Below, piece after piece: positions 20,837 to 32,100 of a stretch of DNA of 64,000 nt. Source of the stretch: Pseudo-nitzschia pungens (Eukaryota > Bacillariophyta > Bacillariophyceae > Bacillariales > Bacillariaceae). Positions within the stretch are counted from its first letter, which is position 1. The number at the start of each line of letters is the position of its first letter. Under the pieces are notes generated by a model. That model saw only the letters and a program-made list of their open reading frames with translations, was not told the DNA's origin and made no database searches. The translations under genes and the position numbers were made by a program. The stretch is taken from positions 9,583,001 through 9,647,000 of the forward strand of contig CM074758.1 of the NCBI GenBank assembly GCA_037355855.1. The letters run 5' to 3'.

Positions 20837-22795
20837 ATGGCCGACTTCAATCAGAATTCCGGTAATTCCACTGCTGAGACTTTCCAGCAAGAGATCGAGC
20901 GCCAACTGAATCACACCACTGAAGTGGATGAAAAGTTTCTGAAACTTGCAGTCAAGAAGATTGCCAACAGAAAAACAATGGTCGGAACCAAAGTGGAGAA
21001 ATTACAGAAAATCAAGAAGGTTGGTGACGCTGCAGTGATTGGATTCATGAGAAACAACAACAAGAAGCGAATGGCAGACGATGTCAAACTACTTACTACG
21101 TTGCCCCTATTGCACAGAGCTAAGACTCCTGTACTGGATATTTCTGTGGTAATTTTCTACCTTGCGGAAATCCTACATTCCTTTGCCGGACAATTCCGAT
21201 TGCAAAGATCACTTCGAGATCTGATAGATCCCTTTACAACGTGCTACGAGGCTGTTACAAGCGAGGTCCGCGAGGATATTGAAGCAAATAACAAGAACAA
21301 CCTCATTAAACTACCTCCACATGAAATCACTCGTCGTTTCTTGGAGGGCGGAGCAAAACTTCCAGATGATGAAATCCTTCGGTCGTGCCCATTTTGCTCT
21401 CATTCCTACGTCGATGAACCTGCAGGGAACGCATTGATTCATGCCAAGAACAAGGCTGCGGCAGCAGAATATGATACGAAGATGCGTGAGTTCAAGAGTA
21501 ATGGGTCTTACACAAACGCGGAAGGCGAAACAAGCACTCGGGCTCCACCAAAAGCAAAAATTCGGCATGAAGTCCTTCAGTGCCATTGCCATCAGATCAC
21601 TTGTGTCAGCGCTGCTGGGAACGGATCTTGTAGGGATTGCAACGCGAATGGTACGGAACTGGATAGCAACAACAAATGCAAGTGCCCGGTCTGTTCTTGT
21701 ACTTGCAGTTTCGCGTACAAAAAATCTGCCGTAAACATCATTTCCATCAACAAGGGAGAAGAGAAGATTGCTGACAAGGAAATTGACACCGGCAACGCTG
21801 CTGCTGGGAAAGCAATTGGATCGATCTTTGCCATGTCTGCGTTGGAGGCTCACAATGCCCAATTAGGTGCAGTTGCCTTGCGGAATGGTCACACAGACGA
21901 AAGTGATGAGGTGTTCCATGAGAGAATGTATTTCCAAGGCGCAGGCCGAAGCTTGATGAAGGATCCTACTGTCAACTTGTCATCACTGCGCAATTATGCT
22001 GGAACCTCTACCAGTATTCGGCTTCCAAATGGAGCTGTTTTCGATACTCGGCTTCTTGGCAAAGAGAACGGCGGTTTTCGCGAGAGGAACAACCGGCTTG
22101 AGAAACCTGCTGTAGCTGCATCAAATGGACATGGTTCTCTTGAGATGGGGCCTCCAGCGCCAAGAAATACCACTTCGGTTCTTGCAACAATCAGTCCAAT
22201 CCCAGCATCGACAGCGCTTCTGGCAACTCCACCGGCAGCAACGCTCCCTACCCTTGGTCCGTTCGATCCATCCAGCAGCGAGATGAAAAAGCGACCCCCC
22301 AAGAAATCTCAGCATAAAATTCCGATCTCCGCAACCATGAAGACGTTTCTTTCTGTCAACACTGCAGTGAACGGCGGGGTAAAGATGCCATCCGCAACGT
22401 CACAAGCGCAGGTGGACCGACTCCAGGAGATAATCGACGTGCCTGATGATGAAGAAGACCTGTCAGTTGTATCTGTCACATCCTTCAAACGCCAGAAGAC
22501 AGATGATACTCCTGCCACCGCCATGGTGAATGAAACCATCAATAGCGTTGTTGAGTGCGCTTACAATCCAATCATCGATGTTGATGTTGATTCTCCGGCG
22601 TCTCCTGACTCTGCCTTGGGTAGGGACGTCGCTCATATCATTGATCTCCCCTTCAAGAAGGTGAGAAAAATTGCTCGCGGGATCCTCAAACGAAACAAGG
22701 ACGCAGGTCCCGAAGACCTAAAGAGATTGTTGGACCAAGCCTATCCATTCCCATCTTCTATCAAAAGGAAGAAGGCAAAGAAGGGAGGGAACTGA
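20837..22795 (+). CDS. Cys-rich accessory protein of the Tc1/mariner-type element
   Basis: The 652-residue frame starts at CACC ATG G, a strong initiation context. I do not recognise a family. The N-terminal 170 residues are helical and charged. A Cys/His-rich region follows, with SCPFCSHSY near 183-191, then LQCHCHQITC and, after a short gap, SCRDC and KCKCPVCSCTCSFAYKK near 280-300, which looks like a zinc-binding cluster. The remaining half is low in predicted structure, Pro/Thr/Ser-rich, and ends with a short conserved-looking segment (KVRKIARGILKRNKDAGPED) and a basic tail KRKKAKKGGN that could direct the protein to the nucleus. It sits inside the transposon and faces the transposase gene, so it is probably a DNA-binding or regulatory partner in transposition; this is inference from position only. 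No frame damage is seen. Confidence 0.75.
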   Translation: MADFNQNSGNSTAETFQQEIERQLNHTTEVDEKFLKLAVKKIANRKTMVGTKVEKLQKIKKVGDAAVIGFMRNNNKKRMADDVKLLTTLPLLHRAKTPVLDISVVIFYLAEILHSFAGQFRLQRSLRDLIDPFTTCYEAVTSEVREDIEANNKNNLIKLPPHEITRRFLEGGAKLPDDEILRSCPFCSHSYVDEPAGNALIHAKNKAAAAEYDTKMREFKSNGSYTNAEGETSTRAPPKAKIRHEVLQCHCHQITCVSAAGNGSCRDCNANGTELDSNNKCKCPVCSCTCSFAYKKSAVNIISINKGEEKIADKEIDTGNAAAGKAIGSIFAMSALEAHNAQLGAVALRNGHTDESDEVFHERMYFQGAGRSLMKDPTVNLSSLRNYAGTSTSIRLPNGAVFDTRLLGKENGGFRERNNRLEKPAVAASNGHGSLEMGPPAPRNTTSVLATISPIPASTALLATPPAATLPTLGPFDPSSSEMKKRPPKKSQHKIPISATMKTFLSVNTAVNGGVKMPSATSQAQVDRLQEIIDVPDDEEDLSVVSVTSFKRQKTDDTPATAMVNETINSVVECAYNPIIDVDVDSPASPDSALGRDVAHIIDLPFKKVRKIARGILKRNKDAGPEDLKRLLDQAYPFPSSIKRKKAKKGGN

Positions 22796-23659
22796 AGCTC
22801 TGTATATTGTCGCGTCTCCACCGGACGATTGTCGAATGTCCACCGCCATTGTCGATTGTCGATTGTCGCGTCTCCACCATTGTCGATTGTCGCGTCTCCA
22901 CCATTGTCGAATGTCGATTGTCTCTGGCTCCAGTTCCACCATGGTCGATTTCGATTTTGGTTAGATCCCTTAGTGGTAGTAGTTTAGTGGGGGATTTACT
23001 TTTGCAGAGTTGCAAAATAGAAATAATGAATTAGAGTTGCTGAGCGCTATGAGTGCTTTTCGGATCGATCGATCCTGTTTTAGTGTTCCGGTTTTCATGT
23101 AACAAATGTTCGATATCCACCCCTGTAAATAAATAATACCTAAAGACAACTCTAACCTATCAGATTACAAGCATGTCGGACTTCAATCCCAGGAGTTCTT
23201 CTATAGTTTGCGGCGCCGGTCGACTTCAATCCCACCATCTGGACGTCTAAGGTTTTCTATTGTACCTATGTTCGATATCCACCAATAGAGATCAATATAA
23301 TCGATTCCCACAAGTGATCGATACTTAGATGTGGGAGTGACACGAGAGTGACGTGGGAGTGACACTGCCGGCGGCGCTATTAGGGTACAATCGAAAACCT
23401 ATGTCGAAGCAACTGGAGCAAACTGGAGCAACTGGAGCAAACTGGAGCAACAAACTGGAGGAACACTAGTTCATTTTTTCTATTTTTGCAACTCTGCAAA
23501 AGCAAAATCCAATAAACTACCACTAAGAAGAAATACAACCAAAATTGAAATCGACAATGGTGGAGACGCGACAATCGACAATGGTGGAGACGCGACAATC
23601 GACAATCGACAATGGCGGTGGACATTCGACAATCGTCCGGTGGAGACGCGACAATACAC
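22796..23659. repeat. Convergent 3' region with mirrored gene ends
   Basis: The sequence after the plus gene (22799 to about 23030) is repeated as a reverse complement before the stop of the minus gene (about 23470-23656). Both contain copies of TTGTCGCGTCTCCACCATTG units and a later TTTGCAGAGTTGCAAAA block. Each gene thus ends in the same 3' sequence. The unique centre, about 23040-23400, contains no gene I can support; CTTCAATCCCA occurs twice and TGTTCGATATCCACC twice in it. Confidence 0.8.
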
Positions 23660-24754
23660 TCAGTTCGTATATCCGACGTTGGCAAAGTAGTTTACAAACT
23701 CAGGGATTCCGCGAATAATTGCATACAGCTCCTGCTGGAGCTGCGCTGTATCAGCGATATGGTACATCTTGTAGCTGAGAGCCATCTCAATGGTATTGAA
23801 CACGTACTCAATGGGTCCATCCACTGGATAATAAGGGGCACGAAACACAAATCGGTGCCCCGCCGCTAGAATTGCACCCAGTGTCAGTGGGTTGTGGTGA
23901 GCCAGCAAATTATCCATGATAAAGCACTTCCTATTTCCTGGCGTCCCTTGCGGTAGTGTTTCGAGGACGCTCTCAATGAAAGCAGCAAAGGAGATAGCGT
24001 CGGTCCCTGTCGTATCAAATCTAACCCAGCGGCGTCCCTCGGGATCCCCGCTAATTGCCATCTTGAGCGTATGATTTACACCATGCCCATAGTTCCCTCT
24101 CTGGCGTACTCGCCCACAAATCGACGCTTTCCCCATTCGTCGATTGGCATTCTCCAGCTTGATCCCTGCTTCATCCACATCAATCATATCGTCCCTACGG
24201 ATGTCCGCAATTCCATATGGATAATTCATCGTCCAATACCGGTGTCTTTTATACCGATTGCGGAAAGTGAAGGCTTGATTCGCTGTCGTAGACCCCTTCT
24301 TCCTGTTGATCCCTAGGGCATTTTCAGCGTCAGTGACATCCTTCAAAGAATACACACGGGGGACAGGTAAGTAGCTACTGTAAGATCTCCAGAGGAACGC
24401 GATACACTCGTATCGGGTTGCCTTTGGATAGATCTTTCTGTATACTGCGAGCAAGAACATAGGATATCCAGTGATTGCTTCCTTCATCTTGTTACCAGTG
24501 TGTCTCATTCGCACGTTCCTACCCAGCATCTGAATCCTTCGGATGTATCTCCTCGCAGTCCGCGAAGAAGGAAGAGTATTGATCTGGTCAATTTGGCGCC
24601 CAATCTGAGCATATCTCACTACTGTGTGTCTTCTCATGTCCTCTGAATAGCCATTCCCTCCAAGTCTGGGATCAGGGATATTTTCTGGTCCAAATCGAGG
24701 TGTTTGCAGAGCAGGCCGGACCGTGTTGCTCTTCAGGGGATTGCCATTCACCAT
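23660..24754 (-). CDS. IS630/Tc1/mariner-type DD34E transposase
   Basis: The 364-residue frame has the three acidic catalytic positions of the Tc1/mariner superfamily: Asp194 in MIDVDEAGIKL, Asp281 in CFIMDNLLAHHNPL and Glu316 in APYYPVDGPIEYVFNTIE, the last corresponding to the PYSPDLNPIE block. Thirty-four residues separate the second Asp from Glu, the DD34E spacing. The N-terminal part is basic and Arg-rich (RTARRYIRRIQMLGRNVRMR, 65-84), as expected for terminal-repeat binding. The protein cuts and pastes its element at TA sites, which agrees with the TA duplication. The start at CACAACC ATG G lies close to the right inverted repeat. The frame is complete with no stop, so the element may be autonomous. 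It lies tail to tail with the Cys-rich gene. Confidence 0.9.
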   Translation of the reverse strand: MVNGNPLKSNTVRPALQTPRFGPENIPDPRLGGNGYSEDMRRHTVVRYAQIGRQIDQINTLPSSRTARRYIRRIQMLGRNVRMRHTGNKMKEAITGYPMFLLAVYRKIYPKATRYECIAFLWRSYSSYLPVPRVYSLKDVTDAENALGINRKKGSTTANQAFTFRNRYKRHRYWTMNYPYGIADIRRDDMIDVDEAGIKLENANRRMGKASICGRVRQRGNYGHGVNHTLKMAISGDPEGRRWVRFDTTGTDAISFAAFIESVLETLPQGTPGNRKCFIMDNLLAHHNPLTLGAILAAGHRFVFRAPYYPVDGPIEYVFNTIEMALSYKMYHIADTAQLQQELYAIIRGIPEFVNYFANVGYTN

Positions 24755-24774
24755 GGTTGTGGATTGTCGAATTC

Positions 24775-25117
24775 CCGTCGTTGTCGGCGAAATCAGAAGC
24801 AGTTCGAAAAATCGGTTCTACAAGGTCGATTTTGACAGAAAAAAAGGCTCAGATTCACTCTCGATGCAAGGTTTGCTCTGGACAAGAAAAATGGGTTCAA
24901 TGGAGCTGTTGCAATAGGATTTGGGCAATCACCATGGTCCCGGTCGAAATGAGAAGGAGTGGTGTGATGGTGTCAAAAAGAAGAAGACTAGATCCTACAC
25001 TAAATTACGTTCAAATTGAGTACTAGAGAATATTTCCGGGGAAGGGCGCGCGGCCATTAACTTCTAGAGTTTGCAATGTAAAACCCCCGGGGGGGACACT
25101 TGTTAAGAATTACGTAG
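24775..25117 (-). repeat. Right terminal inverted repeat
   Basis: Reverse complement of the left end (20429-20770), with the best match over the outer 120 bases and the block around GATTGCCCAAATCC. The part nearest the transposase gene is diverged. Confidence 0.85.
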
Positions 25118-25119
25118 TA

Positions 25120-25540
25120 ACCTTTATTAGGACAGCAGTTAGTACCTTACTAGTAGTAGTACCTGTAAGATTACGGTAGGATTGGCACACTTCATCGTAA
25201 AGGCAACGCCGCGAGTCTTCAACACGACGGGGAATCCCATGGCGATTGTCTATTTATTATGAAGTACTAACCTTATTTTCTTTGTCAGTATCATTATTTT
25301 TAAGTTCTAAGTAAGATTAATTAATTGCAATGATTGCTCCAGAATACAAAGTTAACTCTCCGAAGTTCTCCCCCCCCGTACCGGTAGGTTCTAAGGTTAC
25401 TCGTAGCTCGTTTACAACCAGCGACTTCCCTGTACAGGGGTGCCCCGGAAATCCTCGATGCCAGGCATCCATGCATCCATCCATGCATGCATACATTCAC
25501 ATTCGCGTGTCTAGGCGTGCAGCAGCACGTGTTGTGTGAC
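25120..25540. other. Intergenic DNA between transposon and membrane-protein gene
   Basis: Has GTAAGATTACGG near 25167, an 8-C run near 25371 and a CATCCATGCATC repeat near 25465-25490. No gene was seen. Confidence 0.4.
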
Positions 25541-26329
25541 TTAACTTTCAGAGCCCGCCTCATACTTCGCGTGGCGTCCACTGGCAACGAAATACCAGAG
25601 GCATCCGCACACGATCAGCCACATGGGCGCGAGGAAACAACCCATAACCCGCATATAGAACAAACCAGCGTCCATCGTTTCTCCATGAGGCCAGAATGCA
25701 GCCACAATGGACGCCACCGCCGCGACCCCCGAAACGGCGACCGCCGCGATCATAACGCATCGCTTCGGGCGGTGGCACCAGAAGACCTGGAGGAACACCC
25801 CGGCCGCGACGCCGGGGACGTAATTCGGAACACCCACCCAAGAGATGATGAGGGCCACAATGGAAATGATTTGTGCGGTAATCACAAAGCAATCTTTGTA
25901 GGGACTACGTCAGCGAGATGACAAATAATAATACAAATACAGTACGGTACACGTACGTGTAGAGAAAGAGCAGAGATGATAATACAATACGGTAAGGTTA
26001 TGCGGTATGTCGCAAAGATCGGAGGGACAAAACTCCGTGAGATTCAGAGTGCGGTGCGGTGCGGTGTTCCTCACAGATGCAAGATTTCTTGAGGGTAAAT
26101 AAACCTTACCAAAATGTAACGCAATGCAATGCAATGCACAGCAAAATAAAATAAACCACACCACACGGGAAGACGCAGACGCAGACGCGACAAAATAATG
26201 CGAGACTTACCAACATCCCCAACGCGCTTCCTCGGATTTTCCTGTGCGGGTGCAGCAGGATGACCCCGTCTCGATGTCGTCGTCTAATGCTACGGGGCTG
26301 TTGCTATCGATGTTGTTCTCGCCGGACAT
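25541..26329 (-). CDS. Small four-helix membrane protein, two exons
   Basis: Exon 1 (26329-26211) encodes MSGENNIDSNSPVALDDDIE and then a Cys-containing stretch ending RWGC; its donor is GTAAGT at 26210. Exon 2 starts at 25904 after a CTGAC...TAG acceptor, restores the phase as WGCCPYKDCFVITAQI, and runs to a stop at 25541, for 160 residues. The intron is 306 bases. Four hydrophobic segments follow: ITAQIISIVALIISWV, VPGVAAGVFLQVFW, CVMIAAVAVSGVAAVASIVA and GLFYMRVMGCFLAPMWLIVC. The soluble N-terminus holds six Cys, four of them as two CC pairs. The family is not recognised. The strong donor, correct phase and good first ATG make the gene model likely. Confidence 0.6.
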
Positions 26330-29163
26330 TGTGAAGTGTTTATTACTACTAGTACGTACTTGCTTCTACTATTATTTTTGGAATCGAAAAGGTTTTTGAT
26401 TTTGTGCGAACGATTGGAACGACAATTTGCATTGCGCAACGAGCACTAAGTCTTACGCAACTTTACCATGCGATATCTCGCTTCCTTCTACACCCCCAAT
26501 CGCAATACCAGGACCTACGGTAAGGCTTACACATAATCTTACTGTACTAACAGCAACCTCGCCTTTTTGATTCTGCTACTACGAAATTCCTAACAGTTGT
26601 CCTCCAGTCCACGTAGAAATTAGTACAGCTGTTAGGAATTTTGTGGTAACTTACAGTTTTAGTTCGGTTGCTGGCTGCTTCGTTTGCTCGCTTTGGTTGC
26701 TTATTCACCACTCGACTGACCAATAATCGATCGATCGGAACAGCAGCACCAGCACCAGCACCAAAACAACCCGACACATAATTTTCTACAGCACTTCCAG
26801 TACCGTAGACGTAACCTTACGGATTCTACGGTACAGAACTTCGAAAATACGAAGTAATAAGAATGTTGTCGCCGTAAATCGTATTTCTGCTTCGATCTGT
26901 TTCCAAGCTCCCCCCTAAAGCCCTTAAGTATATCTTATGCTTGATGTTCTACACCGTTTCCAAGCTGCCTGATTGATTATCACTAAACGTTCTACATTCG
27001 TCAAGGTTCCTTGCCAAGTCCCTTAAGTCTTTTCAAGGTGAAGAAGTTCACGAATAGCCCCTTCCACTGTAGGAATATTTCTACAAGAAATTCCAGATGT
27101 CATCTGTTTTCAAGTGTAGCTTTTAACCACCTCTGGTGGATTTTCATACTGAAATAAGTAAGGTTTACATTATTATTATGAGAATGATTGGAACGAATGA
27201 ATCCGGATGCGTTGCGGTCATGGCTTGCATCCGGTGATCGAGTCATAAGGTTACCGTAAGTTACCGTATCGAGGAAGGATACCGTAACCTTAGTTCATCT
27301 TTTGGTCTCATCGATTTTTGTGATGGTCGATCTTGGATCGTGGAGACTAATAAAATGTCTCACTTGTACATACCGTACCGGTAAGGTTACTGCTTATTTA
27401 TTATTTGTACTTGGTTTTCATTTGCATGGATGCAACTTTGGTACCGTACGGTGATCCTTACGTATCAGGATGTGGATGTGTCTGTTCGATTGATGTCTCG
27501 TTACTGGTGCATGAACAGGAGTACGTAGTAACCTTAATTAGTACGAAGTAATCACCAGGCACGAGTACATACCATAATCTTACTCGTACGACATACAAGT
27601 AAGGTTACGATGGGACTTGAATCAACCCCAAGAAAAAACATCATGTCCTACCAGTACGAGTGCGAGTAAACCTTAGTCTTACGTAGGTAGTAATGCATTA
27701 TAAATTAATATAGGAGATGCATGAGTAAGGTTTAACCACAAGTCTTGAGGTTACGAGGACGAGTTTTTGTGTTGATGAGGGTGTTATTTTTTTATTATCA
27801 CCCTTGGTAAGGTTAATTTTACCGTACATCCAAGATATGTGCAAGATCTGGGGCACGATCGCAAAGTTGCATTGCGCATGAATTAGCTGGAGCTTAGTAT
27901 ATACGAACGTAGGTACGTACGTACGTACGTACGTACGTATAGCAATCCTAGGTTTCGAACGCGCTTTCCCATTTCCCATAAGGTTAATTAAAATCTTACC
28001 TTGTTAGATTATCTAACCTGTACGTAACTTACTTATCTACTCGATGTGGGTGTTAAATCAATCAATCGAATCCAAGCCGAACATAAGATTAAGATTTTAC
28101 CGCTAACCTTACTGTAAATCATATCATACACACCGTTTCATAAGGTTAAGTTACCTACCAATATTTAGGAGTCACTATTAATTTTTAAACTAAGAAATTC
28201 CGACGGTCGGTAAACGCGACGTAAGCCGATGCCACACACGTGTGACAATTTGGGATCATTCCTTGAACTCCAACGTGTTACTACCGGTAATGTATATTGT
28301 ACCGGTACCTTAAGATTACTACGAGTACTCGTACTTCGTACTACGTATTCAATACTTTACAAGTAAATCTTATGACATACATTATTTTTTTCAAATCGAT
28401 TTTGACGATTCATTCGCCAAACCAATATATGGATCAATTTTTCAAAATCGATTTGGACTGTTCGCGGACCGTTGGTAAAACTTTGCAATATGCCCAGGGG
28501 CACTTACATTCCAACGATTTTTTGGGCTCACTCGAGCGAGTTGAGAATGGATTCTGTTCAAATGCGATAGTTAAGAATTTTCTTATCGATACTTAGGAAT
28601 ATTGCTATTCTTTGTTAACGACGACTGTTGCAATCCGAGACGGGTGAGCACTTACAAATCCAACCGTCACAAGCCCAAATTTGATAACCAATACCGTACC
28701 CACCGTACCGCCCGGATGTTGTTTAGGTTTACGAGTATGTACCGCCGATGCGAAGGTTGACTATTCATTTCCTTCCGCCGATAGGATCATCTCGTGTGGA
28801 TTGATTCTTTTTCCTTTCCCAGTGAGGGCATGTGCGGAATCCTGAACGGTTTTTGCCCGATATGCATCGCACCCCATAGGGGGACAAACCAATAATACTC
28901 CATTTGTTTTTTGGTTCCTCCTCCCGACGCCACCGATCCATAGTACCGTACTCGTACAAATACGTGACGCGATCCGACACACGGCAAACCACACGACACG
29001 GCATAACGCGACGCGGTAGTGCTTTCTTTCACATACATACACAAACATACATACACAGCACAAAAGAACAGAACAACGGAACTCCACTGCAGTTAGCATA
29101 TTTGGGGAACAAATTTCCGCAGGCCTTCTTTCCTCTGTCGATACACAAAGCAAGCAAGCAACC
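26330..29163. other. Long gene-poor intergenic region rich in TAAGGTTA-type motifs
   Basis: Apart from the 68-bp MITE, this 2.8-kb region has many GTAAGGTTAC, TAAGATTA and TAACCTTA motifs (for example near 26532, 27245, 27383, 27599, 27806, 28089, 28141), an ACGT run at about 27911-27940 and an AATC/GATT run near 28055. The stretch 28.9-29.16 kb is probably promoter and 5' UTR of the large gene that follows. A 167-residue antisense frame at 28761-29264 lacks any recognisable feature and is not annotated. Confidence 0.45.
26579..26646. mobile_element. 68-bp MITE (CTACGAAATTCCTAACAG family), TA-flanked
   Basis: The ends CTACGAAATTCCTAACAGTT and the reverse complement of ACAGCTGTTAGGAATTTTGT match, with TA at 26577-26578 and 26647-26648. 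The terminal sequence resembles the ends of the Tc1/mariner-type element at 20429-25117 and of the MITEs at 54.6-55.3 kb. Confidence 0.7.
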
Positions 29164-32100
29164 ATGGTGGGAGGATATTCCAATCCGGCATCCACCGCCA
29201 CGGATCGAAACGTGAAACGGTCACACGACAACATCTTTTTAAGAGAGGGAGCAGGGGCCAACAATCACACCCAGTCTCGGTCTCCAATCGTCTTTCACGC
29301 GGAAGAAACACCGGACAAGGACAAGGACAAGGACAAGGACAAGGACAAGAACATTAACATTAACAGCGGCAAGAGCAAGAGCAATAATATATTCTCCTCC
29401 GAATCGAAGCGAAAGGTTAGGAACCGAAGCCAGGTCGAATACGAATCGGCATCGACGACCAATGCGACATCGTCATCATCGTCATCCGCAGCAGCTTCCA
29501 CCACGACCACGAACATGACCACTACCACTAGCACTACCACTAGCAATACCAATAGCAATACCAATACCAATACGATAGAAACTACCAGAGCATCCGAACC
29601 GATGCTTTTCCAGACCATGTCGCTTCCCAGGTTATCCCACGATCACTACCGGACGGAGGGTTCGACAACCACAACCGGAATCCAAGTCCTGTCGCTTCCC
29701 AAGTCATCGCACGAAAACTATCTTCCAGAGGTGGCCATGATCGAGCACACGTTGTTCTGGGACGACGACACGCTCGAGAATCGCGACGGAATGTATGACG
29801 ACGATGATATTGACGATATTGACGATACTGATGAGAATGACGACAAGAATGAGAACGACGACAACGAAAACAAATCGTCTTTGCCGATATCTCGCCCCCC
29901 CAATAACCATCATTACGACCCCGTCCGAGACGAGTCCGCTTCCGCTCCGAGCAGTATCGCTCCTCCTCCCTCCCATAACACAGTGTCCTCCGTCGACGCA
30001 CGGATCGATCCACCCGGGGTCGATTCCAACGATCTCAAGAACTCTACCGACACCGAGAACAATGGAGAAGGCAAAGACGACAACATCTTTCAATCCTCTG
30101 GATCCGGACCGGAATCGTCCAAGACAGTTGCTCCCTATAACTATTATTCGGCGGATGAGCTCACATCCCTGTTCGAACCCTCTTGCCCGTCCTTTTCCCT
30201 TGCATCCTCCTCCTCCGCAATCGCCTTTGTGGGTGACGAAACCACGACGGACAGCGTTTCACCTTCGACGCAACACCGGCCCCTGCACGAGAAAGCGACA
30301 TCGACAGCGATAGAGACAGCAACGACAGCCCCATCGCTCGCCGAACGGCTTTCCGAGGTGCTGCCCTTTCGGGGCATCCACTACGGAACGCCGCTCCTAG
30401 TAGTAGCCAATATCACCCACCCGAGTGGCAATGCGACGCGTTTCTTCCAGCATCACTGGACGCTGCAGGACGACTGGATCCGGGGGGACAATCCGTCGGG
30501 GTACGCCGGAACGGTGGTGACGAGCTGGATTCTGGTCAGCCTTGGGTTGGGACTCTGGTACGGAATCCTGTGGATCCTGGTGGGGCATCGCAATCGGAAC
30601 GATCATCGGCCGGGGGAAGGTGCTGCGACGAGCGATCAGGAAACTAATTTGAAACCACTGCCAGTGCCAGAAACAGAAACAGAAACAGAAACGGAAACAA
30701 ATCTGCAACCAAAACCAAAAACAAAGACTCCCAGCGGGGAAAAAGGTCTGCTGATAGCGAGCGGCAACCACCACGGGGACGAGCACGAAGAATGTGACGA
30801 GCAAGAAAAAGAGAATGAACCCTTGCAAGAGCAATTGCAAGAGCCACCGCAAAAGCCACCCACTTCCCCACGCAGGGGACGAGCACGGGAATCCCGGAGG
30901 GATCGGGATCGTGCCAAAAAGGGGAAACAAGATTATCTAGTAGACGAGGACTACAACGGCGGCTTTTACGACAATACCACTGATCTGCAGACGGCCCTCA
31001 GCTGGTCGATCGGGGTCACCGACCAGGAAAACGTCCTTATCGATGACGTCATTGAGTACGACGACATGGAAGAGAATGACGAGCATGATTACAACGACGA
31101 GAATGACGAGAATGGCGGATTCGAACTGCTCCATCCCCCGATAACGACAACAGGAGCAACAACAGGAGCAGCAGCAGGAGCAGCAGCAGGAACGACTACC
31201 GGCTTCAACAACGCTTCCACCACCACTACCACCCGAAGGGGTCGACGCAATGGGACTCGTCCTCCCCCTTTGTCCACGACTCCCCACAGCCGAAACAGCA
31301 GCACACACCGTTCTTCCTCCATGGGAAGCGCGAGCCGTGGCATGATGATCCTGAGTGATTGCGACACTCCCAACAACGAGTCCACCACGTACGCCACCGA
31401 TCTCAGCAGCAGCAACCGGCGGTGGAACACCAACACGACTACCACTTCGTCTTCCCGCAACACCACCCCACTGAGCAGTTCCGATGAGCGGGATCTGACG
31501 CCGGTGAATTTCGAGTGCAGCTCTCAGAAAAAACACACCAGCTTCAACTTTCGGGGAATCGGAGCGGAACCGCCGGAACAAATGGGAATGGGAATCGAAA
31601 TCGACGAATACAATTATTATGGCAGCTACATCATTCCGGAGGAAGAGTACGAGGGACAGGATCGGTTCGACGCTGGGATTGCTGCCCGGTCCCTTCCCCA
31701 ACCCTTTGTGGGAGACATTGTCTGGAGCCACAGCGGGGGAAGCGACAACAAGAGCAAGACGCAAAAAACGGGCAACACCGCTTTGGCCACGGCGGGGGGA
31801 CTCCAGCAACAGCAACTGTACCACCAACAGCAGCAACAGCAGCAGCAGCAGCAGCAAAAACAACATCCAGACGAATCTTTTTTTGGTTCTGTTAGGCGTT
31901 CCCTGCGTCCGCAGCAGCAAGTTCTGGGAGCATCGTCGTCCTCCGAGGTTGCAGACCAGCATCCTCCCATTCATCACAACGAAACCACGGTTGACTTCCA
32001 ACACCAACACCAACATCAACACCAGCATCAATACGACAATACAACCGACGACAACGACCCAACGCTGTACCGGCAAATCCCGATCCTTCCGATCCTCTCG

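Larger units (their letters stand above)
20429..25117. mobile_element. Complete Tc1/mariner-type DNA transposon, 4.7 kb, TA target duplication
   Basis: The left end, CTACGTAATTCTTAACAAGT at 20429, is mirrored exactly by the right end at 25117, and both are bounded by TA (20427-20428 and 25118-25119), the usual target duplication of IS630-Tc1-mariner elements. The inverted similarity is almost perfect over the outer 120 bases (to about 20551 and 24996) and resumes after a diverged stretch, for a total of about 340 bases. Two convergent genes fill the element: a Cys-rich protein (plus) and a DD34E transposase (minus). Both start codons lie just inside the inverted ends. Confidence 0.93.

Noticed and set aside
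28761..29264. 167-residue minus frame overlapping the start of the large gene
   Set aside because: No recognisable motif, overlaps a better gene start, and the sequence reads as 5' UTR/promoter.
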